DNA of 64,000 bases from JAIBDK01 sp965261915 (GTDB lineage Bacteria > Pseudomonadota > Gammaproteobacteria > Arenicellales > Poriferihabitantaceae), in the NCBI GenBank assembly GCA_965261915.1, contig CBDHDW010000013.1:1116001-1180000 (forward strand), read 5' to 3'. The notes below the pieces were generated by a model. The model did no database searches. It saw only the letters and a program-made list of their open reading frames with translations, and was not told the origin of the DNA. A program made the translations under genes and the position numbers. Shown here piece by piece: positions 24,462 to 34,223 of this stretch; position 1 is the first letter of the stretch; each line of letters opens with the position of its first letter.

Positions 24462-26494
24462 AGTTGGATCGAAGTGGGCCTGATTGTTAAATGCGATTCG
24501 TCAGTGGCTGCAAATTCAAGGATAGGCTGATCCACTTCCAGGGTTTCACCCACCGCTACCAAAACCTTTTGAACCACACAATCGTGTTCCGAACGCATTG
24601 AGTTTTCCATTTTCATCGCTTCAATTACCGCGAGCTCCTCGCCTGCTTTAACCTTTTTTCCAGCTTCAACTGCAAGCGACACCAATAAGCCAGGCATGGG
24701 TGAAAGCAAAAACCGTGACATGTCGGGAGCCTGTTTTACCGGCATTAGCTTATTAAGCTTTGCCGTGTTTTGGGTAACGACAAATGCCGATCCGGTAAAC
24801 GCGCCGCTACCGACCTCATAACCATACCCAACCTTCCTAATTTGATAAAACGCCTGCCTTGAATTCACAGATCCCCGATAAATCTTATCCATCGGGGTCC
24901 AGTTGTCTTCAATGCGGTATTCTTTATCATTCATGAACACCAACCAGCCGGTGTTGGTTGATTGGGTGATTTTTGCATCGAACTGCTCGCCGGCAAAAAT
25001 CAGAACCCAGTGGTCACTTACCTTTCGTCCATAGCCGTCAACCTGATTTGAAACAGTGGCCGCGCGTTGGGTGATGCGGTGATGTATCGAAATCAAAATT
25101 GCCGCTAATTCATACTTAATGTCAACGGCTAACGATTGCTCGGAAAATCCATCCGGGTATTCGTCGGCTATAAAATGAGTGGTTAATTCACCTTTCTGAA
25201 ATCGGGGGTGACGCAATATCGCTGACAGGAATGGCAAATTTGTATCCACACCACGTATATAATATTGCGCAATACTGTCAATCATTTTTGATATCGCCTG
25301 ATCCCTGGTTTCTCCCCAGGTAACCAGTTTTGCAATCATCGGGTCATAAAACATTGAAATCTCAGAACCTTCGACTACACCCGTATCGACACGTACCACG
25401 TCTTGTTCTGGTGGGGTCTGGTAATGCTTAAGACGTCCTGTGGAAGGTAAAAAGTTTCGGTATGGGCTCTCCGCATAAACTCGGGACTCCATCGACCAAC
25501 CGTTAATCTGGATATCTGATTGAGTAATCGGCAGCTTTTCGCCATACGCTACCCGAATCATGAGCTCCACAAGATCCAAACCGGTAATCATTTCTGTTAC
25601 CGGATGCTCTACCTGCAATCGAGTATTCATTTCCAGGAAATAGAAATTCCGGTTACGATCAACAATAAATTCCACTGTACCTGCGGAACAGTAATCTACC
25701 GCTCGAGCCAGATTTTTCGCCTGATCACCCATAGCCGTACGTGTTTTTTCATCCAGAAAAGGCGACGGCGCTTCTTCGATAACTTTTTGATGACGCCGTT
25801 GAATAGAACATTCGCGCTCATTCAGCGATACAATGTTACCGTGGCTGTCAGCGATTATCTGGATTTCGATATGTCTTGGCTGTTCGATAAATTTTTCGAT
25901 AAAAATTCTTCCATCGCCAAAACTCGAAACAGCCTCGCTGGTTGCGCGTTCAAAACCATCTCGACATTCTTCATCGTTGCAGGCGACCCGCATGCCCTTA
26001 CCGCCGCCACCCGCCGATGCCTTGATCATGACGGGGTAACCGATATTGGATGATATTTTCACCGCCTCTGCCGCATCCGCAACCACTTCGGTGTGACCGG
26101 GAATCGTGTTCACTGCCGATTCATCAGCGAGAATTTTGGCGGTAATCTTGTCACCCATGGCTTTAATTGCACGGCCGCCGGGTCCTATAAAAGCAATATT
26201 TTGCTTCGCCAACAATTGTGCAAAATGGGCATTCTCAGACAGAAAACCATAACCTGGATGTACCGCCTCTGCAGCGGTATGCTTACAGGCCTGAACTATT
26301 CTGTCTCCCAGCAGGTAGCTTTGAGACGCCGCCGCAGAGCCCACACATACGGCCTCATCGGCATCAGCGACATGTTTTGCATCACGGTCCGCCTCCGAAT
26401 AGATCGCCACTGTGGCAATGCCCATTTTTTTCGCAGTTCGAATAACCCGACAGGCAATCTCACCGCGGTTTGCTATCAGTATTTTTTTAAACAC
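24458..26494 (-). CDS. pccA: Propionyl/acyl-CoA carboxylase, biotin-containing alpha subunit
   Basis: A 678-residue biotin carboxylase plus biotin carrier protein. N-terminal F-K-K-I-L-I-A-N-R-G-E-I-A-C-R-V, the ATP-grasp G-G-G-G-K-G-M-R, the E-R-E-C-S-I-Q-R-R-H-Q-K and M-N-T-R-L-Q-V-E-H-P-V-T-E motifs, and the biotinylation motif E-A-M-K-M-E-N near the C-terminus are present. It carboxylates biotin for transfer by PccB. The local context (mutase, epimerase, MeaB) makes propionyl-CoA the likely substrate rather than methylcrotonyl- or geranyl-CoA. Confidence 0.92.
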   Translation of the reverse strand: MFKKILIANRGEIACRVIRTAKKMGIATVAIYSEADRDAKHVADADEAVCVGSAAASQSYLLGDRIVQACKHTAAEAVHPGYGFLSENAHFAQLLAKQNIAFIGPGGRAIKAMGDKITAKILADESAVNTIPGHTEVVADAAEAVKISSNIGYPVMIKASAGGGGKGMRVACNDEECRDGFERATSEAVSSFGDGRIFIEKFIEQPRHIEIQIIADSHGNIVSLNERECSIQRRHQKVIEEAPSPFLDEKTRTAMGDQAKNLARAVDYCSAGTVEFIVDRNRNFYFLEMNTRLQVEHPVTEMITGLDLVELMIRVAYGEKLPITQSDIQINGWSMESRVYAESPYRNFLPSTGRLKHYQTPPEQDVVRVDTGVVEGSEISMFYDPMIAKLVTWGETRDQAISKMIDSIAQYYIRGVDTNLPFLSAILRHPRFQKGELTTHFIADEYPDGFSEQSLAVDIKYELAAILISIHHRITQRAATVSNQVDGYGRKVSDHWVLIFAGEQFDAKITQSTNTGWLVFMNDKEYRIEDNWTPMDKIYRGSVNSRQAFYQIRKVGYGYEVGSGAFTGSAFVVTQNTAKLNKLMPVKQAPDMSRFLLSPMPGLLVSLAVEAGKKVKAGEELAVIEAMKMENSMRSEHDCVVQKVLVAVGETLEVDQPILEFAATDESHLTIRPTSIQL

Positions 26495-26527
26495 GAAGCA
26501 TTACCGGATTATTTAGAACAACAGCGG

Positions 26528-28060
26528 TTACAAAGGAATGTTTCCGTGTTTCTTCCACGGATTTTCAATGGCTTTATGCTTTAACATTGCGAGTGAACGG
26601 CAAAGGCGTTTTCGGGTATTGCGCGGAAATATAACATCGTCAATAAATCCTCTACTGCCAGCAACAAACGGATTCGCGAATTTGCGTCGATATTCTTCGG
26701 TTCGGGTTTCGAGTTTTTCCGGATCAGACGCCTCTTCCCGAAAAATGATTTCTACCGCACCTTTGGACCCCATCACGGCAATTTCTGCACTGGGCCACGC
26801 CAAATTAACATCCCCCCGTAAATGCTTTGATGCCATCACATCGTATGCACCACCGTAGGCCTTTCGGGTAATTAAAGTAATTTTAGGAACCGTGCATTCT
26901 GCATAAGCATACAATAGTTTTGCGCCGTGTTTAATGATTCCGCCATACTCCTGGGACGTTCCTGGCATAAATCCGGGAACATCAACCAAAGTGACTATGG
27001 GAATATTAAATGAATCACAAAATCTCACAAACCGCGCGCCTTTTATCGATGCATTAATATCCAGGCATCCGGCGAGTACCATCGGCTGGTTTGCCACTAT
27101 TGCCACGGTAATCCCTTCCATTCGCGCAAATCCAACAACAATGTTTTTTGCATAGTTTGGCTGCAGCTCAAAAAAATCACCTTCATCGACAACTTTCTCA
27201 ATCAGCTCTTTCATGTCGTAAGGCAGGTTGGGGTTGTCTGGGATGAGCGTATCCAGCGATTTTTCGGCACGGCTTTGAATATCCGCAGTTTGCCGATGCG
27301 GGGCACTATCCTTGTTGTTCAGCGGCAGGAAATTGAAAAACCGGCGTGTCATCAATAAAGCCTGTATATCGTTTTCAAACGCCAGATCGGCCACACCGGA
27401 TTTCGACGTGTGGGTTGTTGCACCCCCAAGATCTTCAGCCGAAACCGCCTCGTGAGTAACCGTTTTCACCACATCCGGCCCAGTGACGAACATGTAGGAG
27501 CTGTCTTCAACCATGAAGATAAAATCGGTAATCGCTGGAGAATAAACCGCACCGCCCGCACACGGCCCCATAATCAGGGAGATTTGCGGAATCACGCCCG
27601 AAGCCATAACGTTTCGTTGAAATACTTCAGCATATCCGCCAAGGGATGCCACTCCTTCCTGAATTCGCGCTCCACCGGAATCGTTGATACCAATTACCGG
27701 CGCTCCGACCTTCATGGCCTGATCCAGAACTTTACAGATCTTCTCTGCGTGGGTTTCTGATAGTGAGCCGCCGAATACGGTGAAGTCCTGACTATAAACA
27801 AAGACCAAACGACCGTTGATAGTGCCGTATCCGATGACAACCCCGTCACCGGGAATGGATTTGCCTTCCATTCCAAAGTCGGTGCAACGATGTTCCACAA
27901 AAATATCCCATTCTTCAAAACTGTCTTCATCGAGCAGGATTTCGATTCGTTCACGCGCGGTCAACTTTCCTTTGGCGTGTTGAACATCAATGCGCTTTTG
28001 TCCACCTCCCAGTTTCGCCTGGAGACGCTTTTCTTCTAGTTGTTCGATAATTTCATGCAT
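26528..28060 (-). CDS. pccB: Propionyl-CoA carboxylase beta (carboxyltransferase) subunit
   Basis: A 510-residue crotonase-fold carboxyltransferase. Motifs: A-R-E-R-I-E-I-L-L-D-E-D-S-F-E-E, G-D-G-V-V-I-G-Y-G, G-I-N-D-S-G-G-A-R-I-Q-E-G-V, G-P-C-A-G-G-A-V-Y-S-P, and V-D-V-P-G-F-M-P-G-T-x-Q-E-Y-G-G-I-I. It moves the carboxyl from PccA biotin to propionyl-CoA to form methylmalonyl-CoA. It lies between the mutase gene and pccA (33 bp before pccA). Confidence 0.94.
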   Translation of the reverse strand: MHEIIEQLEEKRLQAKLGGGQKRIDVQHAKGKLTARERIEILLDEDSFEEWDIFVEHRCTDFGMEGKSIPGDGVVIGYGTINGRLVFVYSQDFTVFGGSLSETHAEKICKVLDQAMKVGAPVIGINDSGGARIQEGVASLGGYAEVFQRNVMASGVIPQISLIMGPCAGGAVYSPAITDFIFMVEDSSYMFVTGPDVVKTVTHEAVSAEDLGGATTHTSKSGVADLAFENDIQALLMTRRFFNFLPLNNKDSAPHRQTADIQSRAEKSLDTLIPDNPNLPYDMKELIEKVVDEGDFFELQPNYAKNIVVGFARMEGITVAIVANQPMVLAGCLDINASIKGARFVRFCDSFNIPIVTLVDVPGFMPGTSQEYGGIIKHGAKLLYAYAECTVPKITLITRKAYGGAYDVMASKHLRGDVNLAWPSAEIAVMGSKGAVEIIFREEASDPEKLETRTEEYRRKFANPFVAGSRGFIDDVIFPRNTRKRLCRSLAMLKHKAIENPWKKHGNIPL

Positions 28061-28122
28061 AGTTAATCCGGTTTTACCCGGTCACAAAAACCTGATCTTT
28101 AAGTATTATAGCGGTAGTTCCG

Positions 28123-28158
28123 TGAGTTAGGATTGTAGTTAGGATTGTAGTTAGGCTT
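28123..28158. repeat. Three tandem 12-bp repeats between mutase and pccB
   Basis: Units TGAGTTAGGATT, GTAGTTAGGATT and GTAGTTAGGCTT stand in tandem in the 135-bp gap upstream of pccB. It could be slippage-made spacing in the leader, or a protein or RNA binding site; nothing else is recognised in the gap. Confidence 0.75.
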
Positions 28159-28195
28159 GTATCCGTTTGATATCTGGTCGAAGAGGGGCAATTGT

Positions 28196-30352
28196 CTAGA
28201 TTGCAGGGTCAAGAATTTTCAAAATATCTTTCGCCGCATCAGGGATATGCGTTCCGGGTCCAAAAATTGCTGACACGCCAGCGTCATACAACATATCATA
28301 GTCATCCGCAGGTATAACACCACCGCAAATTACTTTAATTTCGTCACTATTGGCGGATTTTAACGCGGCCATGACCGCTGGAACCAATGTTCTGTGGCCG
28401 CCAGCCTGGGAAGATACACCAATTATATGAACGTCATTTTCAATTGCCTGATTCACCGCTTCTTCGGGGGTTTGAAATAACGGCCCAATATCAACGTCAA
28501 AACCCATATCCGCAAATGCGGTAGCAATGGTCCTTGCTCCGCGATCATGACCATCCTGACCCAGTTTAACCACTAACATACGTGGCCGACGACCGTGGGA
28601 GGCTTCAAATTTATCTATTTTTTCCTGTAACATGGCAAAACTCTCAACTCCTTCATAGGCGGCGCTATACACACCGCCTAGCGTGCGCGGCTCCGCACAG
28701 TGACGCTGAAACACCGATTCCAGCGTATCCGATATTTCCCCAACACTGGCACGGCAGCGCGCCGCTGTAACCGCTGCTTCGAGCAAATTACCTTCCCCTG
28801 ACTGAGCCGTATCTTCAAGCCGCTGTAAAGCCGAAGCCAGTTTTGCGTCGTCTCGGTGCTTACGAATGGATTGTAAGCGCGCAATCTGTGATTCTCTCAC
28901 CGCGTTGTTATCGACCACCCGAATATCAATATTTCCCTCTTTCTCCAACTGATAGCGATTCACACCAACAATTACCTCTTCTCCCTGATCGATACGCGCC
29001 TGACGTCTAACCGATGCCTCTTCAATACGCAGTTTTGGCAATCCTGCTTCTACTGCCCGGGTCATACCGCCCATTTCTTCAACCTCATCAATGAGTTCCT
29101 TGGCTGCATCAATTAGGCTCTGTGTAAGACTTTCCACGTAATACGAACCAGCCATCGGATCAACCACGTTAGTAATCCCGGTTTCATGGTTTAACACCAG
29201 CTGTGTATTTCTGGCAATACGCGCAGAATTTTCAGTTGGTAAAGCCAGCGCTTCATCAAACGAATTAGTGTGCAGCGATTGCGTACCGCCCAATACAGCG
29301 GCCATCGCTTCGATGGTGGTGCGCATTATATTGTTGTGTGGATCTCGACTGGTTAGGCTAACCCCGGAGGTTTGGCAGTGCGTGCGCAACATTTTGGAAC
29401 GCGGGTCTTTGGCAGAGAAATGGCTTTCCATGAGTTCTGCCCACAGCGTTCTGGCGGCGCGCAATTTTGCAACCTCCATAAAGAAATTCATACCGATGGC
29501 AAAGAAAAAGGAAAGCCTGGGGGCAAATTTGTCTACTTCCAGACCGCTATTAATCGCCGTTCGAACGTATTCAATACCGTCGGCCAATGTATAAGCCAAT
29601 TCCTGAACAATGGTCGCACCGGCCTCTTGCATGTGGTAACCGGAAATTGAGATGGGATTAAATCGCGGCATATTACGGGCGGTGTAAGCAATAATATCCG
29701 ACACTATTTTCATCGATGGGCGTGGTGGGTAGATATAAGTGTTACGCACCATAAATTCTTTTAGTATGTCGTTCTGAATAGTGCCTGACAGGTCTGACTG
29801 GTTTACGCCCTGCTCCTCGGCTGCGACAATAAACATTGCCATGACCGGGAGAACCGCACCATTCATCGTCATCGAAACGGACATTTTATCCAGCGGTATC
29901 TGATCAAAAAGTATCTTCATATCTTCCACTGAATCAATCGCAACGCCCGCTTTTCCAACGTCGCCTTCCACGCGGGGATGATCCGAGTCATATCCCCGAT
30001 GGGTAGCCAGATCAAATGCCACCGATAGCCCAGTTTGACCGGCTTCGAGGTTCGCTCGGTAAAATGCATTGGAGTCTTCTGCAGTGGAAAATCCAGCGTA
30101 TTGACGAATTGTCCACGGACGACCCGCATACATTGTCGATTTCGACCCTCTGGTAAACGGTTCAAATCCGGGCATCGACTCCAAATGGGCGATACCATCA
30201 AGATCATCAGCGCTATAAACCGGTTTCAGCCTGATACCTTCAGGGGTCTGCCAGTCTAAAGTGGAAGCACTCTCCCCCTTCAGTTCCGCGGTTGCCTGTT
30301 GATGCCAATCACTAACATCTGATTTTGGTGGTGAGTATTTCCTGATCGTCAT
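28196..30352 (-). CDS. scpA: Methylmalonyl-CoA mutase
   Basis: A 718-residue single-chain mutase. The N-terminal barrel shows the T-M-Y-A-G-R-P-W-T-I-R-Q-Y-A-G-F motif, and S-V-S-M-T-M-N-G-A-V-L-P. The C-terminal B12 domain has G-Q-D-G-H-D-R-G-A with the cobalt-ligating His, then G-V-S-S-Q-A-G-G-H and I-C-G-G-V-I-P. It isomerises (R)-methylmalonyl-CoA to succinyl-CoA. First gene of the propionate cluster. The Sbm/ScpA name is by family and is unrelated to the condensin ScpA at 35120. Confidence 0.93.
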   Translation of the reverse strand: MTIRKYSPPKSDVSDWHQQATAELKGESASTLDWQTPEGIRLKPVYSADDLDGIAHLESMPGFEPFTRGSKSTMYAGRPWTIRQYAGFSTAEDSNAFYRANLEAGQTGLSVAFDLATHRGYDSDHPRVEGDVGKAGVAIDSVEDMKILFDQIPLDKMSVSMTMNGAVLPVMAMFIVAAEEQGVNQSDLSGTIQNDILKEFMVRNTYIYPPRPSMKIVSDIIAYTARNMPRFNPISISGYHMQEAGATIVQELAYTLADGIEYVRTAINSGLEVDKFAPRLSFFFAIGMNFFMEVAKLRAARTLWAELMESHFSAKDPRSKMLRTHCQTSGVSLTSRDPHNNIMRTTIEAMAAVLGGTQSLHTNSFDEALALPTENSARIARNTQLVLNHETGITNVVDPMAGSYYVESLTQSLIDAAKELIDEVEEMGGMTRAVEAGLPKLRIEEASVRRQARIDQGEEVIVGVNRYQLEKEGNIDIRVVDNNAVRESQIARLQSIRKHRDDAKLASALQRLEDTAQSGEGNLLEAAVTAARCRASVGEISDTLESVFQRHCAEPRTLGGVYSAAYEGVESFAMLQEKIDKFEASHGRRPRMLVVKLGQDGHDRGARTIATAFADMGFDVDIGPLFQTPEEAVNQAIENDVHIIGVSSQAGGHRTLVPAVMAALKSANSDEIKVICGGVIPADDYDMLYDAGVSAIFGPGTHIPDAAKDILKILDPAI

Positions 30353-30455
30353 AAATTACTGAAAGTATTTGGGCTTGCTATTATAAGTTAAAGATCAAGG
30401 AATACACGTCAATGATGCCGGAACACCCGACCACTTTCCGGGGCAAACCGGCTAA

Positions 30456-31478
30456 CTAATGAAGCAGCTCCGTAATTGCCGAATCGAGACAGGCTTGAAA
30501 CTCCGGGCTATTCCCCGGTGAAGCAACACAATGTCCCCACGCGGAGTTAAATACCCGATGCTCGGCCCGCGGTATGTGTTGAGCTTCATAGGCATTGTCT
30601 TCAGCTCGAAAATACAGATCATTATCGCAGGAAATGATAATGGTCTGCGCCATAATAGATGACAGCGCCAACTCAAAATCGCCCTGATACAAGTGATTTT
30701 GGCTAATATCGCCCAACTGCCATGTTTTCAGCTTGCAAAGTAAATCATTGGCATCCCAATTTAAATGATCCTGCTCCCAATCCTGCAGCAATGCTTCCGC
30801 TGAATCGAAACCCAACTGTTTGAACAGTTGTTCGCGATAAAACGTTTGAGAAAAAGCCCATCCAGCGTAAACCCTGGCGAATGCTTTTAATCCCGCCTCA
30901 GGAGGCGTTTTGTATTGGCCTTCACAGAAACCGGAATCCGCTTGTAGCGCTGCTTTCACGCCTTCAAGAAAGACGTGATTGTGAATCGAAGTTTTAGCCG
31001 ATGCGCAAAAGGGCAGAATCGCCCTAACCAGTCCTGGATATTGTGCCGCCCATTGAAATGACTGACACCCTGCCATCGACCAACCGGTTACCAATGCAAT
31101 CTGATTCACTTTCAGCGTATTGAAGATGAGATCATGTTGCGCCTCAATATTATCAAACAGCGTAATTTGCGGAAATCGATGGCCCGCCAAAGCCTCACTG
31201 CGAGCCGACCACGGATTGCTTGGCGAGGAAGAAATCCCATTACCAAACAGGTTGATCGAAACAACAAAGTGGCGAGTGGGATCAATGGCGCGTCCTGCGC
31301 CAAAAAACCCTTCATTCCGCGTATGGCTGCCAGTGTAAAACGTGGGCAGGATAACGACGTTATCTCGGTTCGAATTAAGCTCGCCATAAGTTTTATACGC
31401 TAAACGAGCGTCATCCAGAACACCCCCGCGCTGTAATTCAAGACGGGGAATCTGGTGAAGCAGAAAATCAGAGGACAC
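30456..31478 (-). CDS. MetX-like alpha/beta hydrolase
   Basis: A 340-residue alpha/beta-hydrolase of the homoserine acetyltransferase superfamily. The nucleophile elbow is T-G-W-S-M-A-G-C-Q (Ser near 149); the catalytic Asp is probably in I-I-S-C-D-N-D-L-Y-F, and His in W-G-H-C-V-A-S-P. True MetX has G-G-S-M-G-G at the elbow; here it is G-W-S-M-A-G, and Leu-Gly-type substrate motifs differ, so homoserine may not be the substrate. It lies between a GlnT-like synthetase and the mutase gene on the same strand, 100 bp from the latter. Confidence 0.8.
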   Translation of the reverse strand: MSSDFLLHQIPRLELQRGGVLDDARLAYKTYGELNSNRDNVVILPTFYTGSHTRNEGFFGAGRAIDPTRHFVVSINLFGNGISSSPSNPWSARSEALAGHRFPQITLFDNIEAQHDLIFNTLKVNQIALVTGWSMAGCQSFQWAAQYPGLVRAILPFCASAKTSIHNHVFLEGVKAALQADSGFCEGQYKTPPEAGLKAFARVYAGWAFSQTFYREQLFKQLGFDSAEALLQDWEQDHLNWDANDLLCKLKTWQLGDISQNHLYQGDFELALSSIMAQTIIISCDNDLYFRAEDNAYEAQHIPRAEHRVFNSAWGHCVASPGNSPEFQACLDSAITELLH

Positions 31479-31518
31479 AATCTAACCCAGCGATGCCAAC
31501 CAGGACGGCTGCCAAGAG

Positions 31519-32943
31519 CTAGTATAATCTGAGATATTCTTCAACTTCCCAATCAGTCACGGTCTGATGGTATCGCTCCCACTCATCGGTTTTATACGCA
31601 AGGAAAGAATTTAACAAAGTCCGACCCAGCACCTCTTTTGCCAGATCACTTTTCGACAAACCTTCGATCGCTTCCAGTAAGTTTCGCGGCAGCGGTGTTA
31701 TGTTACGCTTCGCTTTCTCATCGGCATTCATCACATAAAGATCTTCGTCCAGAGAAGGGCCGGGATCAATTTTGTTTTCCATACCCTCAACGCAAGCCGC
31801 AAGGGTTAACGCCATAGACGCGTAGACATTCATACACATATCCGCGGCTCGATTTTCAATGGCAAATCGACTTTGCGGTAAACGCAGCATCGCCGATCGG
31901 TTATTCGAACCATACGTCATGTGCGTCGGCGCCCAGGTGTAAGTACCGCCTTCAAATCCACCGACTTTGGGTACCAGACCGTTGTAGGAGTTTACGGTGG
32001 AACATGTGATAGCCGTGATCGCACTGCCGTGTTTTAATATTCCTCCTACCGCATGAAACGCTTCGTCACTCCAGCCGCCGTCTTTACTTTCGTAAATATT
32101 CACGCCAGGGTTATCCGTTCTGTGCATAGACGTATTCAGGTGAGCACCAGAACGCCAATCCCCGGTAGTCGGTTTTGGCATAAAAGTGACAAACATGCCG
32201 TGTTTCTTGGCTATTTCCTTGAGCAAAATTCGCAGGAAAACGAAGCGATCTGCCATTGCTAACGCATCGGTGTAATGAAAGTCCAGCTCAAACTGCGAAT
32301 ACCCACCTTCAGCTACAACATCATGCATATTCCAGCCGAGGTCTTCGATGATATCAATTAGTTCTCCGAGAAACCCCATCGAATCCATTGAATATTCAAC
32401 GTCGTAGCCGAAAGCCTGACGGCGTGGGCGAAGACCCTCTCCAGGTGCCGGATCATTGTCGAACGCTTTTACCGGTTGACCTTCCTCATTCCATTTCATG
32501 GTAATGAATTCAGGCTCAATCCCGGCAAACATCTCATAGCCTTTGTCGGCGGCATTGGCAATGGCCCGTTTCAGTGTTTGCCGAGGGCAAAGATTATAGG
32601 GTTTACCTTGCCACCACAAATCCGCGAACAGCCATGCGCAAGTGGTATCCCAGGGGCAAATTACAATGCTATCGATATCGGGAACCGGGATTTGATCAGC
32701 GTCATGCGGACCGAGCTCTGGAACAAATGAAATCGAATGAACCGCAAACTGCGGGCCTTTGCCGGCACACAGCTGCTCGAAATCGCTAATCGGCACGGGT
32801 TTGGTTTTAGGCGTGCCGAACATATCTATCCAGCAAGACAAAATATACTTTACACCTGCCGCTTCAAGCCGCTTTTTCTCTTCTTTGACTCGCTTTGGGT
32901 CTGGCAGACCGTCGGCAAAATTTTCAAAATATTGAGCGCTCAT
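31519..32943 (-). CDS. glnT: Glutamine synthetase family protein, GlnT type
   Basis: A 474-residue GS-fold ligase. Family motifs: G-I-E-P-E-F-I (metal Glu), A-E-G-G-Y-S-Q-F-E-L (metal Glu), F-M-P-K-P-T-T-G-D-W-R-S-G-A-H-L-N, N-N-R-S-A-M-L-R-L-P, and E-N-R-A-A-D-M-C-M-N-V-Y. The layout matches the so-called type III glutamate-ammonia ligase (GlnT) rather than GlnA; relatives include gamma-glutamylmethylamide synthetase. Substrate cannot be fixed from sequence. No N-methylglutamate dehydrogenase genes are nearby. Confidence 0.85.
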   Translation of the reverse strand: MSAQYFENFADGLPDPKRVKEEKKRLEAAGVKYILSCWIDMFGTPKTKPVPISDFEQLCAGKGPQFAVHSISFVPELGPHDADQIPVPDIDSIVICPWDTTCAWLFADLWWQGKPYNLCPRQTLKRAIANAADKGYEMFAGIEPEFITMKWNEEGQPVKAFDNDPAPGEGLRPRRQAFGYDVEYSMDSMGFLGELIDIIEDLGWNMHDVVAEGGYSQFELDFHYTDALAMADRFVFLRILLKEIAKKHGMFVTFMPKPTTGDWRSGAHLNTSMHRTDNPGVNIYESKDGGWSDEAFHAVGGILKHGSAITAITCSTVNSYNGLVPKVGGFEGGTYTWAPTHMTYGSNNRSAMLRLPQSRFAIENRAADMCMNVYASMALTLAACVEGMENKIDPGPSLDEDLYVMNADEKAKRNITPLPRNLLEAIEGLSKSDLAKEVLGRTLLNSFLAYKTDEWERYHQTVTDWEVEEYLRLY

Positions 32944-33002
32944 TGATGAATCCTCTTATCTGTTGTTGGTTTGTGAGAATTTGGCACTCATCCAGTTAAA
33001 TC

Positions 33003-33411
33003 TCAGTATGCCAATTCTCGATTGATTTCATGTAAAAGCGCCTGGTCTTCCGTCAGTCGCCGGTAATTCTCTGAAACTACGCTTACGCCGTCGTCTAAAT
33101 CCCAGCCGGAAACATGCGGTGTTACAGTGATGCTGGGATGATGCCACAATGGGCTGCTCTGAGGTAGTGGTTCTAACCGAAAAACATCCAGCACCGCGTG
33201 ACGCATCAAAATCACCGCAGCGGTCATATACTCCCCCAACGCATAAAACGCTGGATCTGCGGGCATCCAAGCCAGATTCAAATAATCCGGGTCAATATAT
33301 TGTTGAATTCCAGTATCGCAGGATTTTCGATCGATCTGAAGAATCAACATACAGCAGATTGGCGTAAAAATCATCCGCATTGAGAACGGTCGTTACTACG
33401 CTGATTTTCAT
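33003..33411 (-). pseudogene. Decayed D-2-hydroxyacid dehydrogenase (GhrA-like)
   Basis: ATG at 33411 overlaps the rluB stop (ATGA) and begins M-K-I-S-V-V-T, but a stop follows after 39 codons. In another frame the sequence continues with a piece like the substrate domain, D-P-A-F-Y-A-L-G-E-Y-M-T-A-A-V, then jumps to the family C-terminus A-V-L-D-V-F-R-L-E-P-L-P, P-S-I-T-V-T-P-H-V-S-G-W. The central Rossmann domain (about 170 residues) is missing. So the gene has a frameshift and a large internal deletion. An intact copy would be a glyoxylate/hydroxypyruvate reductase-type enzyme. Confidence 0.75.
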
Positions 33412-34223
33412 CGCCAGCGTGTGCTATTTTTTTTCTGCTTCACACGCGGGCTTAGTGGTTTGTCTGTCACCTTATTCTTAGCCAGTCGATCGATCAGGGA
33501 CGGATCCAGCTCAAGCCAACCGCCAGGCTTGACCCCCCTTGGCAGCAAAACCTTGCCATAGCGTATTCGACTCAGTCTGCTTAACTGGCAACCCACTGCC
33601 TCCCACAATCGTCTGACTTCCCGATATCTTCCTTCTGTAACAACAACAGAATACCAGGTGTTTTTGCTTTCACCCCGCTGCCGCCGAACTTTTAAAAACC
33701 GGAGCTTCTTACCCTCGATTTCCACACCATCCGTCAGCCTTTTAATGGATTCCTTATCAACCTCCCCAAAAACCCGACATAAATATTCACGTTCAATCCC
33801 GGCTCCAGGATGCATTAAATGATTCGCCAAATTTCCATCATTGGTAAACAACAGAATACCACGCGTATTGATGTCCAGTCGGCCAACCGCCACCCACCTT
33901 TCGCCACGCAAATGCGGCAGGTTCTTAAAAACCGTTGGCCGTCCCTTCGGGTCAGATCTCGTGCAAATCTCGCCTTCGGGCTTGTTATAGAGGATTACAC
34001 GTTGATTTTGTTTCGCTGCACCTGCACGGTCCTGCTTCTGCTTAACCGGTTTACCGTCAATCGTAATCTTGGCGCCAGGCGTAACCTTGTCGCCCAGCCG
34101 AGCGAGCTTACCATTGACCAGAATACGCCCGTCCCTGATCTGGTCTTCAATTTTTCTGCGTGATCCAACACCGATAGACGCAAGATATTTTTGCAGTCTT
34201 TCGCTATCCCGATTTTTGGCCAT
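33408..34223 (-). CDS. rluB: 23S rRNA pseudouridine(2605) synthase
   Basis: A 271-residue RsuA-family pseudouridine synthase. An S4 RNA-binding domain (E-R-L-Q-K-Y-L-A, G-S-R-R-K-I-E) is followed by the catalytic domain with G-R-L-D-I-N-T-R-G (catalytic Asp) and G-R-Y-R-E-V-R-R-L-W. The C-terminus is basic. It overlaps scpB by 20 bases, the standard scpA-scpB-rluB order. Confidence 0.93.
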   Translation of the reverse strand: MAKNRDSERLQKYLASIGVGSRRKIEDQIRDGRILVNGKLARLGDKVTPGAKITIDGKPVKQKQDRAGAAKQNQRVILYNKPEGEICTRSDPKGRPTVFKNLPHLRGERWVAVGRLDINTRGILLFTNDGNLANHLMHPGAGIEREYLCRVFGEVDKESIKRLTDGVEIEGKKLRFLKVRRQRGESKNTWYSVVVTEGRYREVRRLWEAVGCQLSRLSRIRYGKVLLPRGVKPGGWLELDPSLIDRLAKNKVTDKPLSPRVKQKKNSTRWR

